Below, one piece after another: positions 36,077 through 45,911 of a DNA stretch of 64,000 nt. How positions within the stretch are numbered: position 1 is the first letter of the stretch; each line of letters opens with the position of its first letter. The stretch comes from Bacteroidia bacterium (GTDB taxonomy: Bacteria; Bacteroidota; Bacteroidia; B-17B0; Aurantibacillaceae): the NCBI GenBank assembly GCA_020846025.1, contig JADLER010000122.1, positions 1 through 64,000 on the forward strand, read 5' to 3'. A program made the translations under genes and the position numbers. Below the pieces are notes generated by a model. That model did not search any database and was not told the origin of the DNA. It worked only from the letters and a program-made list of their open reading frames with translations.

Positions 36077-37990
36077 TTGACTTCAACATCTGACATATTC
36101 TTTTATCTAAAAAAGTATTGGAATTATGATACATTTCGTCCATTACAACAAGTCATCATTGAATCTGTATTAAATAAAAATGACACTTTGGCTTTATTGC
36201 CTACGGGTGGTGGTAAATCTATTTGTTTTCAAATCCCTGGTTTAGCTATTGGTGGAACTTGTTTAGTTATTTCTCCGCTTATTGCATTAATGAATGATCA
36301 GGTTCAAAATCTTAAAAAGAGAGGTATTAGTGCTGTTGCTATTACATCTTCAATGAACGCTAAAGAGATAGATATTGCACTTAATAATGCGGCTTTAGGA
36401 CATGTACAATTTTTATATGTTTCTCCCGAACGTATTGAGGGTAAGACATTTCAAGAACGCTTAAGTTATTTACCAATTTCATTAATTGTAGTAGATGAGG
36501 CGCATTGTATATCGCAATGGGGATATGATTTTCGACCGTCTTATTTAAAAATTGCTGAAATAAGAGCCTACTTTCCAGAGGTAAATGTGATTGCTGTAAC
36601 AGCAAGTGCAACTAAAGATGTGGTAAGTGATATTCAAGAAAAACTTGGATTCAAGAAACCTAATGTGTTTCGTCAATCATTTGAGCGGAAAAATATTAGA
36701 TACGTTGTTCAGTTAGAGGAAAATAAATATTCTCGAATGATGAAAATCATTAAAAACATTGGAGGTTCAGGGATTATTTATGTGCGCAATAGGAAGAAAA
36801 CAGAAGAAATTAGCCGTTGGTTAAATCAACAACATATTACATCATCATTTTATCATGCTGGATTAACACCACATGATAGAGAACTCATTCAAAAAAATTG
36901 GATTAATAATAAAACGCAAGTGATGGTGGCTACAAATGCCTTTGGAATGGGAATAGATAAACCTGATGTGCGTTTTGTGGTTCATATTGATTTACCAGAC
37001 AGCTTAGAGGCGTACTTTCAAGAAGCAGGTAGGGGAGGTAGAGATGAAAAAACAGCTTATGCTGTTTTGTTGTATGATAAAGGAGATGTATCTGCTTTAC
37101 ATGAATATTTTGAAAAACAAACACCAAGTAACGAAGAAATAAAACAATCTTATCAAGCGATATGTAACTTTTATCAAGTTCCGGTTGAGAGCGGCGAAGG
37201 ACTTGCAATAGATTTTGATATCAATGAGATTTCTAGGAATTATAACATTAAACCTATAGTTTTATATAACTCAATTTTAGCACTCGAAAAAGAAGGTTAT
37301 TTCTCTTACAATGACACCAATGGTTTTGAGCCTGCCAAATTAATGTTGGTAATGAATAAAGAGGAGATATATAATTTTCAATTAAAATTCCCGAGATACG
37401 ACTTGTTACTAAAAACTATATTACGAAGTTATGGAGGTGTGTTTGAGCAGTATTGTTATATCAATGAGAATCAGTTAGCCTTTCGAGCTAAATTTCCTGA
37501 GGCAGAAGTTAAGGCTATGCTAAATAATTTACATACACAAGGTGTAATATCATATATACCACAATCCATACTGCCCAAATTAATCTTTTTAAGAAATCGT
37601 GTTAATGTAAAGTTTACTCCATTACAACTAATAAATTATCCTATTTTAAAAGAAAAAGCTAAGCAAAGAATCAATAGCGTTGTAAATTATGTACATACAA
37701 CAACAACTTGTAGAAACCGCTTATTACTGACTTATTTTGATGAAAATGAGCACCATGATTGTGGTTATTGTGATGTGTGTGTGGAAAATCAGAAACATTA
37801 TTTGGAGAAAGAAGAACAAATTAAATATGATATTAAGATTGCCATACAACAAAAGCCTTATTCTTTACAAGAAATAACAGAGAAATTTAATGCTATTAAT
37901 TCATTACGTTTTCATCAAATTATAAATAGGATGATTGATGATGATGAAATTGAATGGAATCAACACCAATTATTAAGTATAAAAAAATGA
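36077..37990 (+). CDS. recQ: RecQ family ATP-dependent DNA helicase
   Basis: RecQ helicases unwind DNA 3'-to-5' in repair and recombination. Superfamily 2 motifs are clear: FRPLQQVIIES, Walker A LLPTGGGKSICFQIP, DEAH in VVDEAHCISQWGYDFRPSYL, VTASATKDV, and motif VI QEAGRGGRDE. A zinc-binding RQC region has CRNRLLLTYFDE and CGYCDVC. No HRDC domain is apparent at the C-terminus. No ATG lies upstream of the conserved region; I chose the TTG at 36077, and another TTG at 36020 would add 19 residues. The downstream methyltransferase overlaps the stop by ATGA. Confidence 0.93.
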   Translation: MTSTSDIFFYLKKYWNYDTFRPLQQVIIESVLNKNDTLALLPTGGGKSICFQIPGLAIGGTCLVISPLIALMNDQVQNLKKRGISAVAITSSMNAKEIDIALNNAALGHVQFLYVSPERIEGKTFQERLSYLPISLIVVDEAHCISQWGYDFRPSYLKIAEIRAYFPEVNVIAVTASATKDVVSDIQEKLGFKKPNVFRQSFERKNIRYVVQLEENKYSRMMKIIKNIGGSGIIYVRNRKKTEEISRWLNQQHITSSFYHAGLTPHDRELIQKNWINNKTQVMVATNAFGMGIDKPDVRFVVHIDLPDSLEAYFQEAGRGGRDEKTAYAVLLYDKGDVSALHEYFEKQTPSNEEIKQSYQAICNFYQVPVESGEGLAIDFDINEISRNYNIKPIVLYNSILALEKEGYFSYNDTNGFEPAKLMLVMNKEEIYNFQLKFPRYDLLLKTILRSYGGVFEQYCYINENQLAFRAKFPEAEVKAMLNNLHTQGVISYIPQSILPKLIFLRNRVNVKFTPLQLINYPILKEKAKQRINSVVNYVHTTTTCRNRLLLTYFDENEHHDCGYCDVCVENQKHYLEKEEQIKYDIKIAIQQKPYSLQEITEKFNAINSLRFHQIINRMIDDDEIEWNQHQLLSIKK

Positions 37991-38700
37991 GTCAAAAAGG
38001 TATATTATATTTATTTCCAGTTACACTTGGAAATAGTGTGCTTGAAGATGTTTTACCAAAACGAAATATTGATTTAATAAAACAACTTACTTTCTTTATT
38101 GCCGAGAACGCGAAAGAGGCTAGAGCATTTTTAAAACAATGTCAATATCCAGATATTACTAAAGCGCAATTCTCATTAATCAATCAACATGTTAAATCGG
38201 AGGAATTAAGTTCATTTATTAATCCTTTAATAAAGGGGAAGGACATGGGTTTAATGAGCGATGCGGGTTGCCCTGGTATTGCCGACCCAGGTGCTGATAT
38301 TATTAAACTTGCTCATAAAAATGGAATTAAAGTAGTGCCGCTTGTTGGGCCAAGCTCCATTGTTTTATCAATTATGGCAAGTGGATTTAATGGACAAAAT
38401 TTTGCTTTTAATGGTTACTTACCTATTGAAAAACCTAACCGATTAAACAGAATAAAGGCATTAGAATTATTAACACAGAAAAATAAGCAAGCACAATATT
38501 TTATTGAAACACCTTATCGAAACACCTCGTTGTTTCAAGATTTAATACAACACCTCCAAGCACATACTCAATTATTAATAGCATCTGCACTAACTACAAA
38601 TGAAGAGTTGATTATTGTGAAAACCATACAACAATGGAAGTGTGAAGAAATGCCTCCTTTTAATAAAATTCCAACTGTTTTTGGTATTTATTCTGAATAG
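37987..38700 (+). CDS. RsmI-like SAM-dependent methyltransferase (tetrapyrrole methylase fold)
   Basis: The 237-residue protein belongs to the tetrapyrrole methylase/RsmI superfamily: LYLFPVTLGN at the start, MGLMSDAGCPGIADPGADI, VVPLVGPSSIVLSIMASG and FIETPYRNTSLF. RsmI 2'-O-methylates C1402 of 16S rRNA, but this shorter Bacteroidota form lacks the usual C-terminal extension, so the substrate is uncertain. I chose the ATG at 37987, which overlaps the recQ stop (ATGA); an ATG at 37954 would overlap recQ by 37 bases. Confidence 0.85.
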   Translation: MSQKGILYLFPVTLGNSVLEDVLPKRNIDLIKQLTFFIAENAKEARAFLKQCQYPDITKAQFSLINQHVKSEELSSFINPLIKGKDMGLMSDAGCPGIADPGADIIKLAHKNGIKVVPLVGPSSIVLSIMASGFNGQNFAFNGYLPIEKPNRLNRIKALELLTQKNKQAQYFIETPYRNTSLFQDLIQHLQAHTQLLIASALTTNEELIIVKTIQQWKCEEMPPFNKIPTVFGIYSE

Positions 38701-38949
38701 AATTTGACCCATTATTTATAAAAAATCATTTTGTGTTTTTTTAGCATTTAGAATATTCTAAGAGTATTTTAACTTAAAAATTCAATTTTTATACAAATTC
38801 GATTGAATGTTTTTATTTAGGTTTTGTATTTTAAAGAAAACAAATGATTTGTAATAAGTTTAAAATCATGTAGTTATGAATTTAAATAAGAATTCAAGAA
38901 TCGTTGAAAATTAATACAAAAATTTACCTCATTTCTTTTTAATTACAAT

Positions 38950-38983
38950 TTGGGTTTAATAACTTGAGCTAAACTAAACCCAA
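38950..38983 (+). promoter_or_regulatory. Hairpin just upstream of the first M43 protease start
   Basis: TTGGGTTTA (38950-38958) and TAAACCCAA (38975-38983) form a perfect 9-bp stem with a 16-base loop, ending 6 bases before the ATG. No T-run follows, so it is not a terminator; it could control translation or stabilise the mRNA. The remaining upstream gap (38701-38949) is AT-rich with no gene seen. Confidence 0.4.
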
Positions 38984-38989
38984 TAAAAC

Positions 38990-41900
38990 ATGAAAAAAAC
39001 ATTTTTACTAATTGCAATGGCTTGTTTAAGTATAATTGCTTTTGCACAAATGCCTACACAACGTACGTGTGGTACGATGGATCATCATGAATATTTAAAA
39101 CAAACTCGGCCTAATTACGAGAACGATCGTATTCAATATAATCAAATGCTTGATCAATATTTATTGAATAAGGCTGCTTCTAAATTAGCAGGTACTGCTT
39201 CTGCTGCATCAACACCTACAGTTATTCCGGTAGTTGTACATGTAGTGTATGCTAATGCAACTCAAAGTATTTCATTGGCTCAAGCAACTTCGCAAGTTCA
39301 AGTATTAAATGATGATTTTGCAAAACTTAATACTGATGCAAGTAACGTTACTCAACCTACTTTCTCAACAGTAGCGTCGGGTGCTAATATTCGTTTTTGT
39401 TTAGCACAACGCGATCCAAATGGAAATCCAACTACTGGTGTTGTTTATAAATCTACTGGTGTTTCTTCCTTTAGTACAAATGATGCGGTGAAATCGAGTG
39501 CATCTGGTGGAGATGATCCATGGGATGTAACAAAGTATGTAAATATATGGGTATGTAACATGGGCGGAGGAATTTTAGGATATGGTGAATTTCCTACTGG
39601 AAGTTTGAGTAATACTTGGGGTTTAGTATTACACTACCAAGCTACCGGAATTGGTGGAACGGCTCAATCTCCCTATAACTTAGGAAGAACAGGTACACAT
39701 GAATTTGGTCACTGTTTTAATTTATTTCACATTTGGGGAGATGATAATGGAGCCTGTTCTGGTTCCGATCAATGTGCCGATACACCTAATCAAGCAAATA
39801 TGCATTATGGTTGCTATACAGCAGGATCTATTCAAACGGATGCTTGCTCTCCAAGTAGCCCTGGAACAATGTGGATGAATTATATGGATTACTCAGATGA
39901 TGCTTGTTTATATATGTTTACAGCTGGTCAAGTTGCAAGAATGGAAGCGGTGGTAAGTAATCCACCTTGGAATGTGTTAGCAACATCTAATGCATGTAGT
40001 CCGCCTACAGCATTAGATGCAGGCATTTCAAGTATTTTAAACCCAGTAAGTGGTTCATCTTCTTGTAATAATACAGTAGTTCCTAAGGTTACTTTAGTAA
40101 ATGCAGGTTCTACTACTTTAACTTCTGCATCTATATTGTACAAAATGGATGCTATGGCAACACAAACATTAAATTGGTCAGGTTCATTAGCTACTGGAGC
40201 TTCTACTGTTTTAACTTTAAATACTTATTCAGGTTTAACAAACGGTGCACATACATTCTCAGTTTCTGTAACTAATCCAAATGGTGGTGCTGATGGTTAT
40301 GCAGCTAATAATTCAATGACTTCTACATTTACAATTACATCTGCACCATCTGGTGCAGCATTACCATTTACAGAAGGATTTGAATCAACGACATTCCCAC
40401 CAACAGGATGGGTTAAATTAACGGCTAATACCCTTAATTCAGCTAACACTTGGACAAGAGTTGCTAACTCAACTGGATTAGTGGCGGGAAGTACTGCAAT
40501 TGCTAAGATGGATAATTATTCGGGTAGTACAGACATCACAGGACAATTAGATGCCTTAAGAACACCAGCATTAAGTTTTGCTACGGCTAATAGTAGCTTA
40601 AAGGTAAAATTTGACGTATCTCATCGTTATTATGGAACTTCAAATTTAGATACCTTGAATGTATATATCTCAACAGATTGTGGAGGTACTTGGACTAAAC
40701 TATATGGAAAAGGCGGTACGCAACTAGCAACTGTTGCAGGTGCTTACACTTCTGCTTATACTCCTACAGCAAATGCACAATGGCGTAGAGATAGTATTAG
40801 TTTATCATCTTATGCTGGACAAAGTAGTGTGTATTTAAAATTTGAAAATAAAAGCGGTTGGGGAAATAACTTATATTTAGATAATATCAATGTTTCATAT
40901 ACAACTGCTGCAGCACCACCTACAGCCAGTTTTACAAGCTCTTCAACTAAATGTGTAGGCCAATCAATTACATTTACAGATGCTTCTACAAACTCTCCAA
41001 CCAGTTGGACTTGGTCTTTCCCAGGTGGTAGCCCTACTTCATCTACTGCTCAAAACCCAACTGTAACTTATACTGCTGCTGGAACTTATACAATAACACA
41101 CACAGCTGCTAATTCTTCAGGTACAAGTACTCCTGTTTCTCAAACCATTACTGTAAATGCCTTACCGAGTATAACTAGTACAAGTGCTTCTATTTGTAGA
41201 GGATCTTCGGCAACTTTAACTGCTGGTGGAGCATCAACTTACGTATGGAATACTGGAGCAACAACTGCTTCTATTTCTGTTTCTCCTACTGTAGCAACAG
41301 TTTATACAGTAACTGGAACATTGGCTTCAACTGGTTGTTCGAATACAAGGACCACAACGGTTACTATTAAAACAACCCCTACTGTAACTGCTTCTTCTAA
41401 AACAGTATGCCTTGGTTCTGCCACTACTTTAACAGCATCAGGTGCAACTTCTTATACATGGAATACTGGAGCAACAACATCTTCAATCTCTGTTTCTCCT
41501 ACATTGACTACTAACTATACAGTTACAGGAACTAATAGTGTTGGATGTACTCATTCTCGGTCATTAACAGTAACAGTAAATCCTTTACCAAATGTTACTG
41601 CTAATTCAGCTACAATTTGTGCTGGGGCAACTGCTACTTTAATAGCTAGTGGTGCAAGTACTTTCAGTTGGAGTACAGGTTCTACTTCCGCCACATTAAC
41701 AACAAGTCCATCTTCTAATACTACATACACCGTTCTTGGAACTTCAACAGCTGGATGTTCTAAAACAATTACTGCGTCTGTAGTAGTTGGTGCAGCACCT
41801 GCTATTTCTGTAAACACTTCTACTATTTGTGCAGGACAAACAGCAACATTAACTGCAAGTGGAGTTAATACTTATACCTGGAGTACATCATCAAATTCTC

Positions 41901-42499
41901 CATCTATTGCAGTTACGCCTACAGCTACTTCTGTTTATACTGTTTCAGGAAACATGACGGGATGTACAACTACTGCAATTAAAACAACAACAGTAAATGT
42001 AAATCAACTACCATCAGTAAGTATGGGAACATTAACTAGTCCAATGTGTACAAACGGCCCTACTGTAAACTTAACTGGATCTCCTGTTGGTGGTACATTC
42101 TCTGGTGTAGGTGTAACTGGAAATGTATTTAATCCAGCTTCTGCTGGTGTAGGTACTTTTACTATTACATATAATTATACTGATGCTAACTCGTGTTCAG
42201 CTTTAGCTACTAGAACCGTTTCTGTAAGTTCATGTACTGGAATTATGGAATTAGCGGGCTCGTATCTAGCTATTTATCCAAATCCAGCAAAAGATGTTTT
42301 AAATATTTCAATGGATGCTACTTTAATTAATGAATTAACGACTTTAGAATTATATGACGCTACAGGTAAGTTATTAATTTCACAAAGTATAAAAGACGAA
42401 CAAACAATGATTCCACTTCAATATTATGCAAGTGGAATATATGTTGTAAGAGTATTAAATGGTGGTAAACAAGTAACTAAACGAATTGTAAAAGAATAA
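38990..42499 (+). CDS. Secreted M43 (pappalysin-like) metalloprotease with PKD and Ig-like repeats and T9SS sorting domain
   Basis: The 1169-residue protein has a signal peptide (about 1-20). An M43 metalloprotease domain (about 75-320) contains the zinc site HEFGHCFNLFH (His237, Glu238, His241, His247) and the Met-turn MNYMDYSDD. The usual Gly of HExxHxxGxxH is Asn. Then come a CARDB-like segment, a jelly-roll-like domain (about 455-640), a PKD domain (about 645-725), and four similar Ig-like repeats with the pattern ICxGxxxTLTAxGAxTYxWNTGATT. A T9SS type A sorting domain closes the chain (IYPNPAKDVLNIS to KRIVKE). It should be exported by the T9SS. The second M43 gene follows directly. Confidence 0.9.
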   Translation: MKKTFLLIAMACLSIIAFAQMPTQRTCGTMDHHEYLKQTRPNYENDRIQYNQMLDQYLLNKAASKLAGTASAASTPTVIPVVVHVVYANATQSISLAQATSQVQVLNDDFAKLNTDASNVTQPTFSTVASGANIRFCLAQRDPNGNPTTGVVYKSTGVSSFSTNDAVKSSASGGDDPWDVTKYVNIWVCNMGGGILGYGEFPTGSLSNTWGLVLHYQATGIGGTAQSPYNLGRTGTHEFGHCFNLFHIWGDDNGACSGSDQCADTPNQANMHYGCYTAGSIQTDACSPSSPGTMWMNYMDYSDDACLYMFTAGQVARMEAVVSNPPWNVLATSNACSPPTALDAGISSILNPVSGSSSCNNTVVPKVTLVNAGSTTLTSASILYKMDAMATQTLNWSGSLATGASTVLTLNTYSGLTNGAHTFSVSVTNPNGGADGYAANNSMTSTFTITSAPSGAALPFTEGFESTTFPPTGWVKLTANTLNSANTWTRVANSTGLVAGSTAIAKMDNYSGSTDITGQLDALRTPALSFATANSSLKVKFDVSHRYYGTSNLDTLNVYISTDCGGTWTKLYGKGGTQLATVAGAYTSAYTPTANAQWRRDSISLSSYAGQSSVYLKFENKSGWGNNLYLDNINVSYTTAAAPPTASFTSSSTKCVGQSITFTDASTNSPTSWTWSFPGGSPTSSTAQNPTVTYTAAGTYTITHTAANSSGTSTPVSQTITVNALPSITSTSASICRGSSATLTAGGASTYVWNTGATTASISVSPTVATVYTVTGTLASTGCSNTRTTTVTIKTTPTVTASSKTVCLGSATTLTASGATSYTWNTGATTSSISVSPTLTTNYTVTGTNSVGCTHSRSLTVTVNPLPNVTANSATICAGATATLIASGASTFSWSTGSTSATLTTSPSSNTTYTVLGTSTAGCSKTITASVVVGAAPAISVNTSTICAGQTATLTASGVNTYTWSTSSNSPSIAVTPTATSVYTVSGNMTGCTTTAIKTTTVNVNQLPSVSMGTLTSPMCTNGPTVNLTGSPVGGTFSGVGVTGNVFNPASAGVGTFTITYNYTDANSCSALATRTVSVSSCTGIMELAGSYLAIYPNPAKDVLNISMDATLINELTTLELYDATGKLLISQSIKDEQTMIPLQYYASGIYVVRVLNGGKQVTKRIVKE

Positions 42500-42517
42500 T
42501 ATATAAAAATGATAACT

Positions 42518-44938
42518 ATGAAACATGGATTTTTAAAATTGTCGGTGGGAGCTATGCTCCTCGGGACAACAATGCTTGCACAAACGGGTAGAACGGTTAA
42601 ACAAGTTGCCCCAATATTAAATGATAATCATACACCTATGAATGTTGTAGGGAGAGGTTGTGCCACACAATCTCCTAACGCACAATGGGAAGCTGATTTT
42701 CAGCAATTAATAGCTCAGTTTAAAAGTAATTCATCTGAGGCAAATAAAACAATGGCAAATTACACAATACCGGTTGTAATCCATGTTATTCATGGTGGGC
42801 AAGCAGTAGGATCTTATCCTAATTTGTCTAACGCTCAGGTAACCTCTCAAATTTCTGTGCTTAATAATGATTTTGCAGCAACGGGCTTAAACGTAGCAAA
42901 TTATCCTGCAACTGCTTTTACTACTTATGCAACCAAGGCAGGTTTGCCAGCAGCTAATAAAGATGCTAATGGACGACCTAAAATTTCCAACTTCAATATT
43001 AGTTTTTGTTTAGCAACTATTGATAAAAATGGAAATACAATGTCGGAGCCAGGTGTAGATAGGGTAAATTATACTTCTATTTCCACACCTACATCTGCTT
43101 CATATCCAAGTAAAAATCCTGCGTCTTATACTTCTATCAGTACCTTTCAAAGCTTCATTGATGGATACATTAAGCCAGCTACTATTTGGGATCCTACTAA
43201 GTATATGAATATTTGGGTTACTGATGAGAGTTCGAGCGTAGGATTACTAGGTTATGCAACATTTCCAATGGGCGTTTCTTTAGCTGGTATAACTGGTAAT
43301 GGAACAGCCACAACGGATGGTTTATGGTGTTGGTCAAGAGCTTTTGGAAATACTGGAACACTTCAAGCGCCATATAACAAAGGACGTACAGCAACACATG
43401 AAATTGGACACTGGCTTGGTCTTCGCCACATTTGGGGTGATGGAAGTTGTGCAACAGATTATTGTTTAGATACACCTCCAGCTAGTTCAAGTAATTCAGG
43501 CTCTCCTTCATACCCTTATGCGGCTAATTCATGCAATAGCCCATCTGGAACCAATAATACAACACCAAATGGAGCTAATGGGGAGATGTTTATGAATTTT
43601 ATGGATTATACGGATGATGCCGCTATGTATATGTTTACTGAAGATCAACGTACTCGTGCACAAACTGTTATGGCTAATGGTACTTATCGTAAATTCTTAG
43701 GAACACACGGATTATGCGCTACTGGTTCTTCAACACCAGCTGTAGCAGCATTTACAATGACAAATAGTGCATGTAGTGGTGTTGCTGTTTCTGTAACTAA
43801 TAATTCAACTGGAAATCCTACTCCTACTTATACTTGGTCGGCTTCACCTGCAACGGGTGTTACATTTAATCCTAATGCAAATTCAGCTAATCCTACAATT
43901 ACATTTGCTAATAATGGTAGCTATGTAGTTACTTTATCCGCTAAAAGTGGTACAACGGCTGTAAGTACCAAAACAAATGCTATTACTGTAAGTACATGTA
44001 CTGGTTCGGCTTGTAGCGCAACTATAACAAACATTTCATCTACTGATACAATGTATGTAGGAAGGGCAGGAGCTGAAGCAGTATCTGGTTGTACACCAAA
44101 TGCTGGTTGGGTTTTTGGATCTAATTGTTATAAGGATAAAGAAAAGGCTAGTTTCTTTGCGCCTGCAAAGTATAGCAGTATTACTAACGCACATGTAACA
44201 GGAGCAGTTGTTGTTTTCTTTAAAGATGGAACTCAAGGTACTACGGGTACAGCTTCAAGGGCAGTAAATTTAAAAATGTATAATGGAACCTTAGCCGCTG
44301 GCCCTACAGGGATAACTGGTATTGCAACGGCAACGGCTAATTTAGGTTTAATAACTGCTGCTACTGCAACTAATAATGTTGGTTATTTAGCAGGTGATCC
44401 GTCTGTTACTTATGTAAGTAATGTTGCTATACCTTATAAATATACTTTCCCTACGCCTGTTGCTGCACCTGTTGGTGGATTCTTCTTGTCTGTTACAACT
44501 CCTACAACAGCTGGTGATACAGCGGTTATTATGAATGATTTTCATGCTTCTACAAATACTTCATGGGAAATGTTTGATGACAATACATGGCATGATATGA
44601 ATGTGTCTTGGGGTGGTTTAGTTAATAACATGGCTATTTTTCCATTAATGACTTGTGTAACAGGAATAGATGCATCAAGTTTATTAGCCGCTAATTTTAG
44701 TATTATGCCTAATCCATCTAATGGAATATTTAATTTATTATTAACATTACCAAAAACTCAAGATGTAAGTATTAATGTGTCGAATACACTTGGACAAGAA
44801 GTGTATAAACAAGATTATAAAGCCTTCTCTGAAGGTGTATTATCACTTGATTTAAGCAACAAAGAAGCAGGTGTTTATTTTGTAACCATTACAAATGGAA
44901 CTGAAAAATTAGTACAAAGAATTATTATAGCAAAATAA
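42518..44938 (+). CDS. Secreted M43 (pappalysin-like) metalloprotease with T9SS sorting domain
   Basis: I chose the ATG at 42518 (806 aa), giving the signal peptide MKHGFLKLSVGAMLLGTTML; an ATG at 42509 adds three residues. The M43 domain (about 70-390) has the canonical zinc motif HEIGHWLGLRH (His294, Glu295, His298, His304) and Met-turn MNFMDYTDD. A PKD domain (about 405-490) and an unassigned beta-rich region (about 495-715) follow. The chain ends in a T9SS type A sorting domain (IMPNPSNGIFNLL to QRIIIAK). It is only 18 bases after the upstream protease gene and shares its protease fold, so the two look like a tandem duplication with different C-terminal modules. Confidence 0.9.
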   Translation: MKHGFLKLSVGAMLLGTTMLAQTGRTVKQVAPILNDNHTPMNVVGRGCATQSPNAQWEADFQQLIAQFKSNSSEANKTMANYTIPVVIHVIHGGQAVGSYPNLSNAQVTSQISVLNNDFAATGLNVANYPATAFTTYATKAGLPAANKDANGRPKISNFNISFCLATIDKNGNTMSEPGVDRVNYTSISTPTSASYPSKNPASYTSISTFQSFIDGYIKPATIWDPTKYMNIWVTDESSSVGLLGYATFPMGVSLAGITGNGTATTDGLWCWSRAFGNTGTLQAPYNKGRTATHEIGHWLGLRHIWGDGSCATDYCLDTPPASSSNSGSPSYPYAANSCNSPSGTNNTTPNGANGEMFMNFMDYTDDAAMYMFTEDQRTRAQTVMANGTYRKFLGTHGLCATGSSTPAVAAFTMTNSACSGVAVSVTNNSTGNPTPTYTWSASPATGVTFNPNANSANPTITFANNGSYVVTLSAKSGTTAVSTKTNAITVSTCTGSACSATITNISSTDTMYVGRAGAEAVSGCTPNAGWVFGSNCYKDKEKASFFAPAKYSSITNAHVTGAVVVFFKDGTQGTTGTASRAVNLKMYNGTLAAGPTGITGIATATANLGLITAATATNNVGYLAGDPSVTYVSNVAIPYKYTFPTPVAAPVGGFFLSVTTPTTAGDTAVIMNDFHASTNTSWEMFDDNTWHDMNVSWGGLVNNMAIFPLMTCVTGIDASSLLAANFSIMPNPSNGIFNLLLTLPKTQDVSINVSNTLGQEVYKQDYKAFSEGVLSLDLSNKEAGVYFVTITNGTEKLVQRIIIAK

Positions 44939-44960
44939 CCATCTCCTAAATTACTAGAAT

Positions 44961-45000
44961 AAAAAGGAGGCTGTCGTATGAATGACAGCCTCCTTTTTTT
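44961..45000 (+). terminator. Intrinsic terminator after the M43 gene pair
   Basis: AAAAAGGAGGCTGTC (44961-44975) pairs perfectly with GACAGCCTCCTTTTT (44984-44998). Its AGGCTG/CAGCCT core is shared with the terminator at 58436-58478. Confidence 0.9.
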
Positions 45001-45011
45001 GCTAATTGATT

Positions 45012-45116
45012 TTATAAAAACTCATTCGTGTCAGCAGCCATAGTGTCATTGAAAATTCCTTTATACAGGCTTTGTGGCCACTTACTTTCTTTACTTGTCT
45101 TTGGAAAAACAAGTGT
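45012..45116 (-). other. ORF-like remnant with a near-perfect palindrome
   Basis: Downstream of rnc on the minus strand an open frame without a usable start reads a protein-like end, KWPQSLYKGIFNDTMAAD followed by TNEFL and a stop at 45012-45014. Its upstream part overlaps a 22-bp near-palindrome, ACTTGT to ACAAGT (45093-45114, 20 of 22 bases symmetric). It may be the tail of a decayed gene or a dispersed repeat. Confidence 0.25.
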
Positions 45117-45181
45117 TTATGAAGAATAAATCTTCTACTATTTGTTTTGTGTTAAGGAATATGAAGAATATTGCATATAGT

Positions 45182-45901
45182 TTAGTCTTTAGATAATATC
45201 TCTAAAGCTAATTGAGCAACTTTTTGCTCGGCTACTTTTTTAGAACTATGTTCAAACTCAACAATAGGAACATTCTCAATAATTAGTTGGACATGGTATA
45301 ATTTACCTTTCTCGGTTTTATATTCATTCAGCAGTTTGTATTCAAATGTGTTTTTTTGCTTTTGCATTAGAATCTGCAATTGAGATTTATAATCTGTATT
45401 ATTCTGCAACACAGTATTCATATCTAAATGAAGTTTAATGATTTTATTTAAGATAAAATTTTTTGTAACATCAAATCCTTTATCTAAATATAGGGCACCA
45501 ATAAATGCCTCGAAAGCATCACCATAAGCAGAAGAGTTGATTCTATCTTTTTGAGTTAGTTTAGATGTAAGTAAGGTGTCAAATCCAAATTTTTTTGATA
45601 ACATTTGTAAGTTTTGCCCATTTACGATTCTACTTCTTATTTGAGTTAAAAAACCTTCATTTTCTTTAGGATATAGTTTAAATAAATATTCGGCTACTAC
45701 CATACCAAGCACAGCATCACCTAAAAATTCTAAACGTTCATTACTTTGTTTAAATTCACTAACGTTTGTGCTACTATGTCTAAAGGCTTGATAATACAAA
45801 GCTAAATTTGATGGGTAAAAGCCTAAAATGTTTTTTAGCTTTTGCCTAAAGGCTTTATCGTTTTTGGGAAGTGGTTTTAAGGCTGATAAAATCTTTATCA
45901 A
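45182..45901 (-). CDS. rnc: Ribonuclease III
   Basis: RNase III cleaves double-stranded RNA, including the rRNA precursor stems. The 239-residue protein has the catalytic signature NERLEFLGDAVLGMVVAEYLF, an AYGDAFEAFIGALYLDKGF motif, and a C-terminal double-stranded RNA binding domain (about 170-236, with DYKSQLQILMQKQ and KKVAEQKVAQLALEIL). It follows fabF by 10 bases, so acpP, fabF and rnc form one operon, as in many Bacteroidota. Confidence 0.96.
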   Translation of the reverse strand: MIKILSALKPLPKNDKAFRQKLKNILGFYPSNLALYYQAFRHSSTNVSEFKQSNERLEFLGDAVLGMVVAEYLFKLYPKENEGFLTQIRSRIVNGQNLQMLSKKFGFDTLLTSKLTQKDRINSSAYGDAFEAFIGALYLDKGFDVTKNFILNKIIKLHLDMNTVLQNNTDYKSQLQILMQKQKNTFEYKLLNEYKTEKGKLYHVQLIIENVPIVEFEHSSKKVAEQKVAQLALEILSKD

Positions 45902-45911
45902 AACAATAAAA

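Noticed and set aside
37954-37986. Upstream ATG for the RsmI-like gene
   Set aside because: It would overlap recQ by 37 bases; the ATG at 37987 gives a common ATGA overlap and a family-like N-terminus.
40921-42000. Repetitive DNA in the M43 protease gene as a mobile repeat
   Set aside because: It is explained by four homologous Ig-like protein repeats in one continuous frame and is diverged at the DNA level.
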